Shown piece by piece: positions 52,230 through 63,182 of a stretch of DNA of 64,000 nt; position 1 is the stretch's first letter, and each line of letters opens with the position of its first letter. The notes under the pieces were generated by a model. It had not been told where the DNA came from, ran no database searches, and saw only the letters and a program-made list of their open reading frames with translations. Made by a program: the position numbers and the translations under genes. This stretch comes from Hyphomicrobium sp. CS1BSMeth3 (lineage in GTDB: Bacteria > Pseudomonadota > Alphaproteobacteria > Rhizobiales > Hyphomicrobiaceae). The stretch is taken from NCBI RefSeq assembly GCF_900117415.1, contig NZ_FPEI01000003.1, positions 62,001-126,000 of the forward strand, in the 5' to 3' direction.

Positions 52230-52910
52230 ATGATCCGCCTGATCGAGGTCAGCAAGTCCTACAAGGTCGGCCGCGGCCGCAAGCACGTGCTCCGCGACAC
52301 CACTCTCACTTTCGAGCGCCGCAACATCGCCGTCATCGGCCAGAACGGCGCCGGCAAGTCCACGCTCCTGCGCCTCATTGCCGGTGCCGAGCGCCCCGAC
52401 CGCGGGCATATCCTCACCGAGGGCCGCGTCTCCTGGCCGCTCGGCTTTGCCGGCGGCTTCAACGCCAGCACGACCGGCATCGACAATACGCGCTTCATTT
52501 CCCGCATCTACGGCCAGGATACCGACCGCATTCTCGACTTCGTCCGCGACTTCTCCGAGCTCGGCGCCTTCTTCGCGATGCCGGTTGCGACTTACTCCTC
52601 GGGCATGCGCGCGCGGCTCGCCTTCGCCATCAGCATGGCCATCTCCTTCGACTGGTATCTGGTCGACGAGATCACCGAGGTCGGCGACGACCGCTTCAAG
52701 GAGAAGTGTCGCGCAGCCTTCAAGGAGAAGCTCGTGGACGCACGCATCCTCATGGTCTCGCACAGCGTCAGCACGCTGCGCAGCTACTGCGACATGGCCG
52801 CTCTCGTCCACGACGGCACCATCACGCTCTACGACGACATCGAGAAGGGTATCGCCGCCCACAAGCAGCTCATGGGGCTCGCGCGATCGCCGGGCAGCAC
52901 CGCGGCATGA
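52230..52910 (+). CDS. kpsT: Capsule ABC transporter ATPase (KpsT-like)
   Basis: A protein of 226 residues. Walker A GQNGAGKST spans 37-45, the signature region YSSGMRARL is at ~122-130, and Walker B has D146/E147 (WYLVDEITEVGD). The start IRLIEVSKSYKVGRGRKHVLRD and the insert region WPLGFAGGFNASTTG are those of KpsT/polysaccharide ABC ATPases. It powers export with KpsM. Confidence 0.94.
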   Translation: MIRLIEVSKSYKVGRGRKHVLRDTTLTFERRNIAVIGQNGAGKSTLLRLIAGAERPDRGHILTEGRVSWPLGFAGGFNASTTGIDNTRFISRIYGQDTDRILDFVRDFSELGAFFAMPVATYSSGMRARLAFAISMAISFDWYLVDEITEVGDDRFKEKCRAAFKEKLVDARILMVSHSVSTLRSYCDMAALVHDGTITLYDDIEKGIAAHKQLMGLARSPGSTAA

Positions 52911-52941
52911 GCGCGTACGCGTCGGAGGGAGGCATCCGCCC

Positions 52942-54132
52942 ATGGTGCACACGCTGAAGACCAAGCCGCCCGAAACAAGTGCGCCTGCCACGCTCGAAGC
53001 CGCACCCGCTACACTCGGCGCCGGGCAGCGCTGGCGTTGGCGTATCATCGTGGCCTCGTTCCTTCTCGCCGTGGCCCTTCCGACGCTGATCGTTGCGGCC
53101 TACTTCACCTTCTTCGCCACGAACCAATACGCCGCCGAGGCGCGCTTTTCCGTTCGCAGCGCCACCACGACCCAGGCACCGAACGATCTGCTCGGACTGA
53201 TCAGCGTCGCCCCCGCAGCGACCATCACCGATGCCTATGTCCTCATCGACTTCGTGCGCAGCCGCCAGCTCCTCGACCGGCTCCACACGGAGATGAACTA
53301 CAAGGCCGTCTTCTCGCGCCCCGAGGCCGACTTCTGGGCCCGCCTCGATACGGACCTGCCCATGGAGAAGATCATTCTCTACTGGCGCCGCATGGTCTCG
53401 ATCGGCTTCGACACGACCTCGCAGATCGTCACGCTCCAGACGCGCGCCTTCCGGCAGGACGACGCGCTCCAGCTCGCCAATGCCATCCTCAAGCAGAGCG
53501 AGCACCTCATCAACGATCTCTCGGCCCGCGCCCGCGCCGATGCCGTCAAGATGGCCGAGCAGGAGCTCGCGCAATCGGAAGCGCGCCTGCGCCTTGCCCG
53601 CCTCGCCGTCAGAACCTTCCGCGAGGAGCGCCAGGAGATCGACCCGCGCAAGAAGGCGGAAGCGCGCCAGCAGATCATCGAGACCCTCCAGGGCGAGCTC
53701 ACGAGTGCGCGTGCGCGCCTGCAGACCATGCGCCAGCAGCTCGCCGAGAACGCGCCGACCGTCGTCTACCAGCGCAGTGTCATCAAGGCCCTCGAGAAGC
53801 AGATCGACGAGGAGCGCAGCCGCGCCGCGACCTCAGCGACCGCCGCCGACGATTCCACCATCGGCGGCCTGATCGCCGACTACGAGGCGCTCACCATCGA
53901 TCGCGAGTTCGCCGAGAAGGCCTACGTCTCGGCCATGGGCTCGCTCGAACGCGTGCGCTTCGATGCCGCCCGCCAACAGCGCTACCTCGCGACCATCGTC
54001 GCGCCGTCCTTGCCGCAGCACCCCCTCTATCCCAAGAGCCTGCTCAACACGCTGATCGTGCTCGTCGGGCTCTTCTGCATCTGGGGTCTTGCCGTGCTGA
54101 TCGGCCTCGCCGTGCGCGATCACGTAGCCTGA
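52942..54132 (+). CDS. kpsE: Capsule export inner-membrane/periplasmic protein (KpsE/RkpU-like)
   Basis: A protein of 396 residues. The ATG at 52942 follows GGAGGGA; the open frame upstream overlaps kpsT and is not coding. A membrane segment spans ~33-58 (IIVASFLLAVALPTLIVAAYFTFF), a long periplasmic part with coiled coil (~195-300) follows, and a C-terminal membrane segment (~367-390) ends it. FATNQYAAEARFSVR and the C-terminal LPQHPLYPKSLLNTLIVLV are typical of KpsE and related co-polymerase/adaptor proteins. It bridges KpsMT to the outer-membrane lipoprotein. Last gene of the exporter operon. Confidence 0.92.
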   Translation: MVHTLKTKPPETSAPATLEAAPATLGAGQRWRWRIIVASFLLAVALPTLIVAAYFTFFATNQYAAEARFSVRSATTTQAPNDLLGLISVAPAATITDAYVLIDFVRSRQLLDRLHTEMNYKAVFSRPEADFWARLDTDLPMEKIILYWRRMVSIGFDTTSQIVTLQTRAFRQDDALQLANAILKQSEHLINDLSARARADAVKMAEQELAQSEARLRLARLAVRTFREERQEIDPRKKAEARQQIIETLQGELTSARARLQTMRQQLAENAPTVVYQRSVIKALEKQIDEERSRAATSATAADDSTIGGLIADYEALTIDREFAEKAYVSAMGSLERVRFDAARQQRYLATIVAPSLPQHPLYPKSLLNTLIVLVGLFCIWGLAVLIGLAVRDHVA

Positions 54133-54276
54133 GCCTCCGCCATAAGTCGGACCCAGCCACCGCGGCAGCAGTCCCGAATATTTGATCCTGCACGGATCGT
54201 CAGCGGACCACGAAGGTGGCGCAATGATGCTTTAATGGGGCGTTGTCAGGCACCATAAGCTGACATGGAGGAACTA

Positions 54277-55281
54277 ATGTCCAAAGAAGCCCTTTCGCTT
54301 TCGCGTCGCAGTCTGCTCGCGGGCGCCGGTCTTACCGCGGCCGCTGCCTATACAGGCGCATTTCGCCCTCCCCTCGCGCATGCCAAAGCGCCGTTCGCGA
54401 CCACGCAGGCACCTTACTTCTATCGTTTCCCGCACGGGAAAATGCAGATGACCATGGTGTCGGACGGCCCGCTCCCGCTCGGCGATCCTTCCGGCGCCTT
54501 CCTCGGCACGAGCAAGGAAGACGTCACCAAGATGCTGACGGACAACTTCCTCTCGCCGACGAACGCGGTGCTCGAGCAGAACATCCTCGTCGTGAACACC
54601 GGCGACAAACTCTACATCGTCGACACCGGCATGGGCTCTTCGACCATGTTCGGCCCGACGACCGGCAAGCTCATGGCGACGCTGAAGGCCGCCGGCATCG
54701 ATCCGGCCGACGTCGACGGCATCCTCGCGACGCACGCGCATTGCGATCACGTCTGGGGGATCATGAATGACAACGGCAAGCCGAACTTCCCCAATGCGCA
54801 GATCTACATCTCGCAGGCGGACTTCGACTTCTGGACCGACGAAGCCAAGCTCGCGCTGAAGGATCCGGCTTACATGAAGCCGTTCGTCGAGGGCGCGCGC
54901 AAGAACCTGCTCCCCGTTCGCGACCGGATCGTGTTCGTCAAGGACGGACAGGAGTTCGTGCCGGGCATTCAGGCCATCTCGGCGCCGGGCCACACGGTCG
55001 GGCATACGATCTTCATGATCACCTCCGAGGGCAAGTCGCTGGCCGCCATCGGCGATCTCACGCACCATCACGTGCTTCTCGTCGAGAAGCCGCGCCTCGA
55101 GTTCGCCTATGACACCGATCCGAAGCAATCGGCGGGCTCGCGCGTGCGCATTCTCGACATGCTCGCCGCCAACAAGATCCCGCTCGTCGCCTATCATTTC
55201 CCGTGGCCGGGCCATGGGCACGTCGTCAAGAGCGGCGACGGCTTCCGCTACATCGCGGCGCCGATGAACATGGCGCTGTAG
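54277..55281 (+). CDS. Tat-exported metallo-beta-lactamase fold hydrolase
   Basis: A protein of 334 residues. The ATG at 54277 has GGAGG with a short spacer; an upstream ATG at 54265 lacks it. A twin-arginine signal (SRRSLLAGAGLTAAAA, R10-R11) is followed by AHA and the mature chain. The metal site THAHCDH spans 152-158 (H153, H155, D157, H158), and later ligands are likely in SAPGHTVGH and AIGDLTHHH. A periplasmic hydrolase with two zinc ions is expected; substrates of this fold vary (lactones, thioesters, phosphodiesters). It stands alone after the capsule locus. Confidence 0.9.
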   Translation: MSKEALSLSRRSLLAGAGLTAAAAYTGAFRPPLAHAKAPFATTQAPYFYRFPHGKMQMTMVSDGPLPLGDPSGAFLGTSKEDVTKMLTDNFLSPTNAVLEQNILVVNTGDKLYIVDTGMGSSTMFGPTTGKLMATLKAAGIDPADVDGILATHAHCDHVWGIMNDNGKPNFPNAQIYISQADFDFWTDEAKLALKDPAYMKPFVEGARKNLLPVRDRIVFVKDGQEFVPGIQAISAPGHTVGHTIFMITSEGKSLAAIGDLTHHHVLLVEKPRLEFAYDTDPKQSAGSRVRILDMLAANKIPLVAYHFPWPGHGHVVKSGDGFRYIAAPMNMAL

Positions 55282-55283
55282 GG

Positions 55284-55410
55284 ACTGTTCAATCAAAATC
55301 GAAGCGTGATTCCCCTCCCCCTTGTGGGGAGGGGTTAGGGGTGGGGGGAATCCCGACAACAATTGTTCTGCAATCCCCCCCTCCTAACCTCCCCCACAAG
55401 GGGGGAGGGA
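55284..55410. repeat. Family C palindromic repeat (copy 4)
   Basis: It opens ACTGTTCAATCAAAATCGAA and ends with CCTCCCCCACAAGGGGGGAG, without the GCGCCGAAGGCGC insert of copies 2 and 3. It lies between the convergent hydrolase and methyltransferase genes, next to a separate terminator. Confidence 0.7.
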
Positions 55411-55437
55411 TGAGTTCGGGCGCGATACAAAAGCAAA

Positions 55438-55464
55438 GGGGCCGGCGCTTAAAGCGCCGGCCCC
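55438..55464 (-). terminator. Rho-independent terminator after the methyltransferase gene
   Basis: A perfect 12-bp stem, GGGGCCGGCGCT and AGCGCCGGCCCC, with a TAA loop. Read on the minus strand it is followed by TTTGCTTTTG, a fair U run. It lies 29 bp past the stop of the minus-strand gene at 55494. On the plus strand the following bases are less T-rich. Confidence 0.8.
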
Positions 55465-55493
55465 TCTCATTTCACGCCTCGCGGATCGGGCAG

Positions 55494-56378
55494 CTACTTC
55501 TGCGTCGCGGTCCAGTTGCCGTTCCGGCCACCGCTGACGGTGCCCGACATGGTCTTGCCCTCGATCTTGCCCGTGTACTTGGCATCGCCGACGTTGAAGC
55601 TGACCTCGGTGCCGCGCACGCGCCCATCCGTGATCTCAGTCGGGCCGAGCTTGCCGCTCAGCATCTGATACTTCTGCTCGAGCTGCAGCTCGGCCTCGCC
55701 GAGCTGCCACGAGCCGGCAGCCTTCGCGGGCACGATCCACAGCAATGCCTTGCAGTAGTTCGTGCAGTCGTCGGTGACCGTCGCCGTCTCGTCGGCCTGC
55801 CAGTCGCCCATCTGGAACGTATTCGAAACGATGCGCGTGCCGGGTTTCAGCTCGAGGAGCTTCGGTGCGAGCTTCTCGTTGATCCAAGGCAGCAGGAACA
55901 TCGTGATGATCTGGGCCTTCGAGAAATCGCTCTCGAAGAGATCGGCCTTCTCGAAGGTCGCCCTATCGGCGACGCCCGCGGCCTTGGCGGCCTTCTGCGC
56001 CACCTCGACCATCTGCGGGTTGTATTCGATGCCGCGGGCCGTCAAGCCCTTCTGCGCCGCCGTGATCACGGTGCGCCCGTCACCCGAGCCGAGATCGATC
56101 AGATAGTCCTGCGGCGTCGCCTTGGCGATCTCGAGCATCTTGTTGACGAGGCTCTGCGGGGTCGGCACCCACACCACGTCCTTGCCGGCCTGACCGACCT
56201 GAGGCTCGAACGCTCCGCTCTTGTTGCTCTGCTCCTGTGCGACCGACGACAGTGCCGTCGCAACCAGCAGAACGCTGGCGAATATTGCCAGGCCTGCGCG
56301 GGCTTTCCCCGACCAACCGGCGGCCGCCGCCAGTGCCCGGGCAGGCCTTGAAGATGCGCGCGTCGGAACTCTGTCCAT
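55494..56378 (-). CDS. Membrane-anchored or exported SAM-dependent methyltransferase-like protein
   Basis: A protein of 294 residues; ATG 56378 with GAGGAAA upstream. A hydrophobic segment at ~29-47 (LAIFASVLLVATALSSVAQE) looks like a signal peptide or anchor. The class I methyltransferase core follows, with motif I IDLGSGDGRT at ~94-103, IEYNPQMVEVAQKAA and a later Phe/Leu-rich strand. The start VVWVPTPQSLVNKMLEIA resembles the small lysine methyltransferases of the FAM173/ATPSCKMT kind. The last ~65 residues are beta-rich and unfamiliar. A SAM enzyme behind a signal peptide is odd, since SAM is cytoplasmic; a cytoplasm-facing anchor is possible. Confidence 0.8.
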   Translation of the reverse strand: MDRVPTRASSRPARALAAAAGWSGKARAGLAIFASVLLVATALSSVAQEQSNKSGAFEPQVGQAGKDVVWVPTPQSLVNKMLEIAKATPQDYLIDLGSGDGRTVITAAQKGLTARGIEYNPQMVEVAQKAAKAAGVADRATFEKADLFESDFSKAQIITMFLLPWINEKLAPKLLELKPGTRIVSNTFQMGDWQADETATVTDDCTNYCKALLWIVPAKAAGSWQLGEAELQLEQKYQMLSGKLGPTEITDGRVRGTEVSFNVGDAKYTGKIEGKTMSGTVSGGRNGNWTATQK

Positions 56379-56685
56379 GCTGGATTTCCTCGTTCTGGAT
56401 CGTGGTTGTCAGGATCGATCGGCGAGGACGGACCTCGCCGCCGGGTATTCGTTTCGAGTGAAGCCGCGCCGCCGCGATGCGACGGAACTGTCGGCGAGTA
56501 GACTATCGGTGTCCTGAGACAGGCAAAGGGATCGGCAGGTAAATTCTCGGTGAGACCTCACATTGCGCATCTGACAAGGTGCTCGATAGCCAGGAATTGC
56601 GGCCGAATCCGGCAGCCGTCGGAAGACATGGTTATCGATATGCTCGATACCACGTGTGCCAATTTCGCTGCCGGGACGTCCGGCG
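56379..56685. other. Intergenic region, nothing identified
   Basis: These 307 bp lie upstream of the methyltransferase gene and downstream of the MetX-like gene, both on the minus strand. They should hold the methyltransferase promoter. No hairpin, repeat copy or small gene was recognised. Confidence 0.35.
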
Positions 56686-57699
56686 TCAATGCGCCAGCAG
56701 ATCCTCTACCGCACGACGCAGCACGGCTTCGTCCTCCGGGCATTGCACGGGATTGCCGGCTCGATGCCCCCAGATGGACTCGATCGGTCGTAGCTCCGCG
56801 TTGGGCATGAGGCGCGTCTCGGCTTCGCCATCGGCGAGCGGAAAGTAGAGATCCGTCGTCGAGGGCATGATGATCGCGCGCGCCTTGATGGCCTCGAGCG
56901 CCGCCTCGAGGTTCCCGCCGTAGATCGGGTTGTCGGAGATATCAGACTGATACCAGGTCTCGATCATCGAGAGCAGGTCCTCGGCGGCGCGGCGCAGATA
57001 GTTCCCCTCCCAGGCGCGCACGAGATAGTCCTCGAGCGAGGTGTACCCGATCGTCGCCCAGAGCTTTTCCCGATAGAAGGCCTGGCTCATGGCCCAGCTC
57101 GCATAGACGCGCGAGAAGGCCCTCAGTGCCCTGATCGGGCGCTCGATGAAGCGCCCGTCGCGCCAGGCACCATCGGCGGTCAGCGTCGCGCGGATTCCTT
57201 CGAGAAACACCTTGTTATGGGGGCTTGTGCGGGCCGAGGTGCATACGGCGCACAGACGCTCCACCCGATCGGGGAAGATCGCGCCCCAGTGCAGCGCCTG
57301 CTGACCGCCCATGGACCAGCCATAGACGAGCGCCAGCTTCGTCACGCCGAAGCGCTCGCGCAACAATCGCTCCTGGGCGTGCACGTTGTCCCAATGCGTG
57401 AAGACTGGATTGCGGCCGACGCCGAACGGCTCGGCGAGATTGCTCGGCGAGGAGGAGAGCCCGTTGCCGAGCTGGTTCGGAATGATAATGAAGTACCGAT
57501 TGGGATCGAGCACCCGCCCCGGGCCGATCAGCCAGTCGATGTCCGTGTGATGTGCCGCGTACGACGTCGGATAGAGAATGACATTCGACTTGTCCGGCGC
57601 GAGCTGGCCATACGTCTTGTAGGCGAGATGGGCCTTCGGCAGCGTCAGCCCGCGCTGAAGCGACAGAGGCCCAAGTTCGAATGTCTCATAATCCGCCAC
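56686..57699 (-). CDS. Alpha/beta hydrolase of the homoserine O-acetyltransferase (MetX)-like type
   Basis: A protein of 337 residues. The nucleophile elbow is YGWSMGGQQALHWG, the catalytic His is in IWGHRAGNP, and the acid is probably in MPSTTDLYFP. The MetX-like start (LAYKTYGQLAPDKSNVILYPTSYAAHHTD) replaces the canonical HALTG with TSYAAHH and lacks the NGGC-type lid sequence. It is therefore more likely a MetX-like hydrolase or acyltransferase of other function than true MetX. It lies 39 bp downstream of aroQ on the same strand. Confidence 0.83.
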   Translation of the reverse strand: MADYETFELGPLSLQRGLTLPKAHLAYKTYGQLAPDKSNVILYPTSYAAHHTDIDWLIGPGRVLDPNRYFIIIPNQLGNGLSSSPSNLAEPFGVGRNPVFTHWDNVHAQERLLRERFGVTKLALVYGWSMGGQQALHWGAIFPDRVERLCAVCTSARTSPHNKVFLEGIRATLTADGAWRDGRFIERPIRALRAFSRVYASWAMSQAFYREKLWATIGYTSLEDYLVRAWEGNYLRRAAEDLLSMIETWYQSDISDNPIYGGNLEAALEAIKARAIIMPSTTDLYFPLADGEAETRLMPNAELRPIESIWGHRAGNPVQCPEDEAVLRRAVEDLLAH

Positions 57700-57738
57700 G
57701 CTGATCCCCCTTCGCCAAACATCATCCCGGGCGCCAGC

Positions 57739-58221
57739 CTACACCGGTCCGATCCTGACGGGTGCCGGAAATGAATTCGGAATGCGCCCGAGTGACTGCA
57801 CCGCCGCCTGCATGGCCGTGATGTAGCCATATGGCCCGAGCCCACAGATGACCGCCTTGACCGAGCCCGAGACCTTCGAATGGCGATGCAGCTCGTCGCG
57901 TGCATGGATGTTCGAGATGTGCAGCTCGATCACCGGGCCTTCGAAGATCTTGATGGCATCGATGATGGGTATGGACGTGAAGGACAGCCCCGCCGGATTG
58001 ATGATGATGGCATCCGCACGCTCGCGCGCCGCCTGAATGAGATCGACGATGACACCTTCGTGATTGGACTGATGGAACTCGAGTTGCACGTCCAGCAGCT
58101 CAGCGAACTCGCGGCAACTACGCTCGATAGCATCGAGCCGCGTCGACCCGTAGATGTGCGGCTCGCGAATACCCAGCAGATTGAGGTTCGGTCCATTGAG
58201 GATCATCAGGCGCGTCGGCAT
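57739..58221 (-). CDS. aroQ: Type II 3-dehydroquinate dehydratase
   Basis: A protein of 160 residues. The ATG at 58221 is chosen over 58326 because GGGAGGG lies just upstream and MILNGPNLNLLGIREPHIYG is the family start. The key parts are the catalytic Tyr in HIYG, NPAGLSFTS, and the His in ELHISNIHARDELHRHS. It removes water from 3-dehydroquinate in the shikimate pathway or in quinate breakdown. As no other aro gene is near and a MetX-like hydrolase follows, a catabolic role is possible. Confidence 0.94.
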   Translation of the reverse strand: MPTRLMILNGPNLNLLGIREPHIYGSTRLDAIERSCREFAELLDVQLEFHQSNHEGVIVDLIQAARERADAIIINPAGLSFTSIPIIDAIKIFEGPVIELHISNIHARDELHRHSKVSGSVKAVICGLGPYGYITAMQAAVQSLGRIPNSFPAPVRIGPV

Positions 58222-58445
58222 TGGGTCCCTCCCTTCATTTACCTTTGTTCTCAGAATGAGACGGCTGCCCGCGTTCATGCAACAGGCTTGGCAACCCCGA
58301 AATCCGTGTTCAGTCGATCGGATCACGGCCCGGCCGAGGCGACATTGCCGCGGATCGGACCGCAGCAGTTGCCGCGCGGGATGTCAGCGGGTACAGAGGG
58401 GCCCAGGTTTATCGAGACTATCAGAGCGAGAATGCACGCGTTCCC

Positions 58446-58925
58446 ATGGCCCTGGAGATCGAGCGAAAATTCCGCGTGAAAGGTGATGGCTGGAGGCCCC
58501 TCGTCGCCCGCACGCGCCGCCTGCGCCAGGCGTACCTCACCAAGAACGGCCGCCTGTCCATTCGCGTGCGCATCGACGGCGACGAGGCCGGTACGCTCAC
58601 CATCAAGGCCGCGCGCTCGGGCATGGAGCGCCACGAGTACGAGTATGCGATCCCCGTTGCCGATGCCGAGGAGCTCATGCTTCAGCGCGAAGGCTCGATC
58701 ATCAGCAAGGTCCGCCACATCGTCCCGATGGGCAGCCTCAACTGGGAGATCGACGTCTTCGATGGCGAGAATGCCGGCCTCGTCATCGCCGAGATCGAGC
58801 TGGACAAGTCCGATCGCGTCTTCGAGCACCCCGACTGGCTCGGCGAGGAAGTCACCGGCGACCGCCGCTTCTACAATGCCGATCTCGCCAAGCGTCCGTA
58901 TGTGAGCTGGGCGCGAGAACGCTAA
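58446..58925 (+). CDS. CYTH domain protein (inorganic triphosphatase-like)
   Basis: A protein of 159 residues, the full CYTH module. EIERKF near the N-terminus is the ExExK signature. Alternating charged strands follow (RLSIRVRIDGDEAGTLTIK, WEIDVFDGENAGLVIAEIEL), as expected of the tunnel fold that binds triphosphate and metal. Bacterial stand-alone members are mostly triphosphatases. It converges on oxyR with an 8-bp gap. Confidence 0.9.
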   Translation: MALEIERKFRVKGDGWRPLVARTRRLRQAYLTKNGRLSIRVRIDGDEAGTLTIKAARSGMERHEYEYAIPVADAEELMLQREGSIISKVRHIVPMGSLNWEIDVFDGENAGLVIAEIELDKSDRVFEHPDWLGEEVTGDRRFYNADLAKRPYVSWARER

Positions 58926-58933
58926 GTCTCTCG

Positions 58934-59887
58934 CTAAGTCTCTGCGCGCCGTTCACGCACCCGCCGCCCCGCGACGAATGCCGCCGCTGGCCGCTGACAC
59001 TGCCGCACGGCCTCGACGACCAACGCGCCGAGCGCGACGAAGTCTTCCTTCCGCGGACACGTAGTGCGCCACGCAAGGCCGAGCGTGCGCGACGGCTCGG
59101 GATCGGCAAAGCGGCCGATGCTCACCCGCCCGCCCATAGCCTCCACGCCGATGCTGATCTCGGGCAGGAACGTGAGCCCCATGTCGTTCGCGACCATCTG
59201 CACGATCGTCGAGAGGCTCGAGGCGCCGAACGTATCCACTCCCTCCGCCTGACGCAGATGGCAGAAGGCGAGCGCCTGGTCCCGCAGGCAGTGGCCTTCC
59301 TCGAGCAGCAGCAGGCGATCGTGCGCGAAAAGCTCGGGCGTCGCCCGAACGCGACCGCCGAGCTTGCGTCCCGGCGGCATGGCGAGCAGGAAGCGGTCCT
59401 CGATGAGCCGCAAGGTCTCGATCTCGGGATGCTCGACGGGAAGCGCCAGCAGCAGGAGGTCGAGCGTGCCGTCGATGAGCTCGGCCATGAGCTGCTGTGT
59501 GTGCGTCTCACGCAGGCGCAGCACGAGTTGCGGATAGCCCGCGTTGACCAGCGGCAGCAGCGCCGGCAGCACATAAGGCGCAACGGTCGGGATCACGCCG
59601 AGACGGATGGGTGCCGAAAGCGGTTCCAGCGACTGCCGGGCGAAATCGCCGATATCGCGCACCTCATTCAGAACCCGCTGCGCGCGGCGCGCGATCTCGC
59701 GGCCTGCGGGCGTGAGCTGGGCGCCCTGGCGCCGCCGCTCCACGAGCTGCACGCCGAGCTCCTGCTCCAGCTCCTGGATCTGCATGGACAGCGCCGGCTG
59801 CGAGACCGCGCACTGCGCCGCCGCCTTGCCGAAGTGGCCGTGGCGCGCGATCGCGTCGAGATAGCGAAGCTGCTTCAGGGAGATCAT
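58934..59887 (-). CDS. oxyR: Peroxide-sensing LysR-type regulator OxyR
   Basis: A protein of 317 residues. The N-terminal winged helix (LKQLRYLDAIARHGHFGKAA) is followed by the effector domain with C200 and C209 (EEGHCLRDQALAFC), spaced as the redox pair C199/C208 of E. coli OxyR. It senses hydrogen peroxide by forming a disulfide and activates defence genes. It is transcribed away from katG, a common OxyR target arrangement in alphaproteobacteria. Confidence 0.94.
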   Translation of the reverse strand: MISLKQLRYLDAIARHGHFGKAAAQCAVSQPALSMQIQELEQELGVQLVERRRQGAQLTPAGREIARRAQRVLNEVRDIGDFARQSLEPLSAPIRLGVIPTVAPYVLPALLPLVNAGYPQLVLRLRETHTQQLMAELIDGTLDLLLLALPVEHPEIETLRLIEDRFLLAMPPGRKLGGRVRATPELFAHDRLLLLEEGHCLRDQALAFCHLRQAEGVDTFGASSLSTIVQMVANDMGLTFLPEISIGVEAMGGRVSIGRFADPEPSRTLGLAWRTTCPRKEDFVALGALVVEAVRQCQRPAAAFVAGRRVRERRAET

Positions 59888-62566
<2,679 letters not shown>

Positions 62567-62575
62567 TCAAAGTAT

Positions 62576-62716
62576 CCCTTCTCCCCGTCCTTGTCGCGCT
62601 GGAAGCGCGCCTCTGGCGCGACGAGAAGGTTAGGATGAGGGGCGGGGACTTGTGCCGACGTTGGCGTATGCCGCCGCCCCTCACCCTCTCCCCATTGAAG
62701 ACAATGGGGAGAGGAG
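62576..62716. repeat. Family A palindromic intergenic repeat (second copy)
   Basis: It is inverted relative to 521-640. It contains GGTTAGGATGAGGGGCGGGG, GGCGTATGCCGCCGCCCCTC and the end hairpin CTCTCCCCATTGAAGACAAT followed by GGGGAGAG. It begins ten bases after the katG stop codon. Confidence 0.6.
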
Positions 62717-62827
62717 GAAGAACGGCGTCACACGCGAGCGCTGTCCGCTCGCCAGCGAGGGGACGCAATTAATTGGCACCGGCGCACAACAGTCATGAGC
62801 GCGCGACTGCGCGCCGGCCGGTAGGCC

Positions 62828-62869
62828 GTACCAGGAAACCACAGCGCCTCTTCCCGGCAGCCCGCGATC
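62828..62869 (-). repeat. Family D repeat, diverged copy
   Basis: It contains ACCAGGAAACCACAGCGCCT then CTTCCCGGCAGCCCGCG, alike to 691-745 in order and orientation but ending differently. Confidence 0.45.
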
Positions 62870-62908
62870 CCAAGCGATCGCTGTCGCTCTTGCCGCCGCG
62901 GGCATAGC

Positions 62909-62963
62909 ACCGCGCGGGAAAGCGATAGCGCCTCTTCCCGGCAGGCCGCGGCAAACAAAATAA
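62909..62963 (-). repeat. Family D repeat, second right-hand copy
   Basis: It contains CGGGAAAGCGATAGCGCCTC then TTCCCGGCAGGCCGCGGCAA and an A-rich end. Read on the minus strand this is T-rich, then TTGCCGCGG, as at the copies next to stop codons near the left end of the window. Confidence 0.45.
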
Positions 62964-63182
62964 TGAAAGATGCAGAGCCGCGAAGGCCGTCGCGGCGGAC
63001 GAACCCGCGTGGTCCCTACAATGATGTAGGTGGGCGCCGTGTGTCCGGAACCAGGATCCCGGCCAGGGACAGCTCCCAAGCGGATCTTATAGGCCCCCGG
63101 GTCGTATAGCCCTAACGCACCCCGCAGCCCTGCACCCCAAGAAGTAAGCCAGTTCGGCCCCATTTCCAAGGGGCGCCGCCCC

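Larger units (their letters stand above)
62567..63182. other. Repeat-rich non-coding region after katG
   Basis: These 616 bp hold one family A repeat (62576-62716) and two family D-like repeats (62828-62869, 62909-62963). No convincing gene was found. The final ~200 bp before the EamA stop codon have no recognised features. Confidence 0.5.

Noticed and set aside
56686-57699. Genuine homoserine O-acetyltransferase (metX)
   Set aside because: The fold and Ser/His motifs fit, but the HALTG and lid sequences of true MetX are changed and no methionine gene is adjacent, so only MetX-like is claimed.
62758-63182. Possible remnant gene upstream of the EamA stop codon
   Set aside because: Open frames here are short and cross repeat copies, with no similarity recognised and no start signal.
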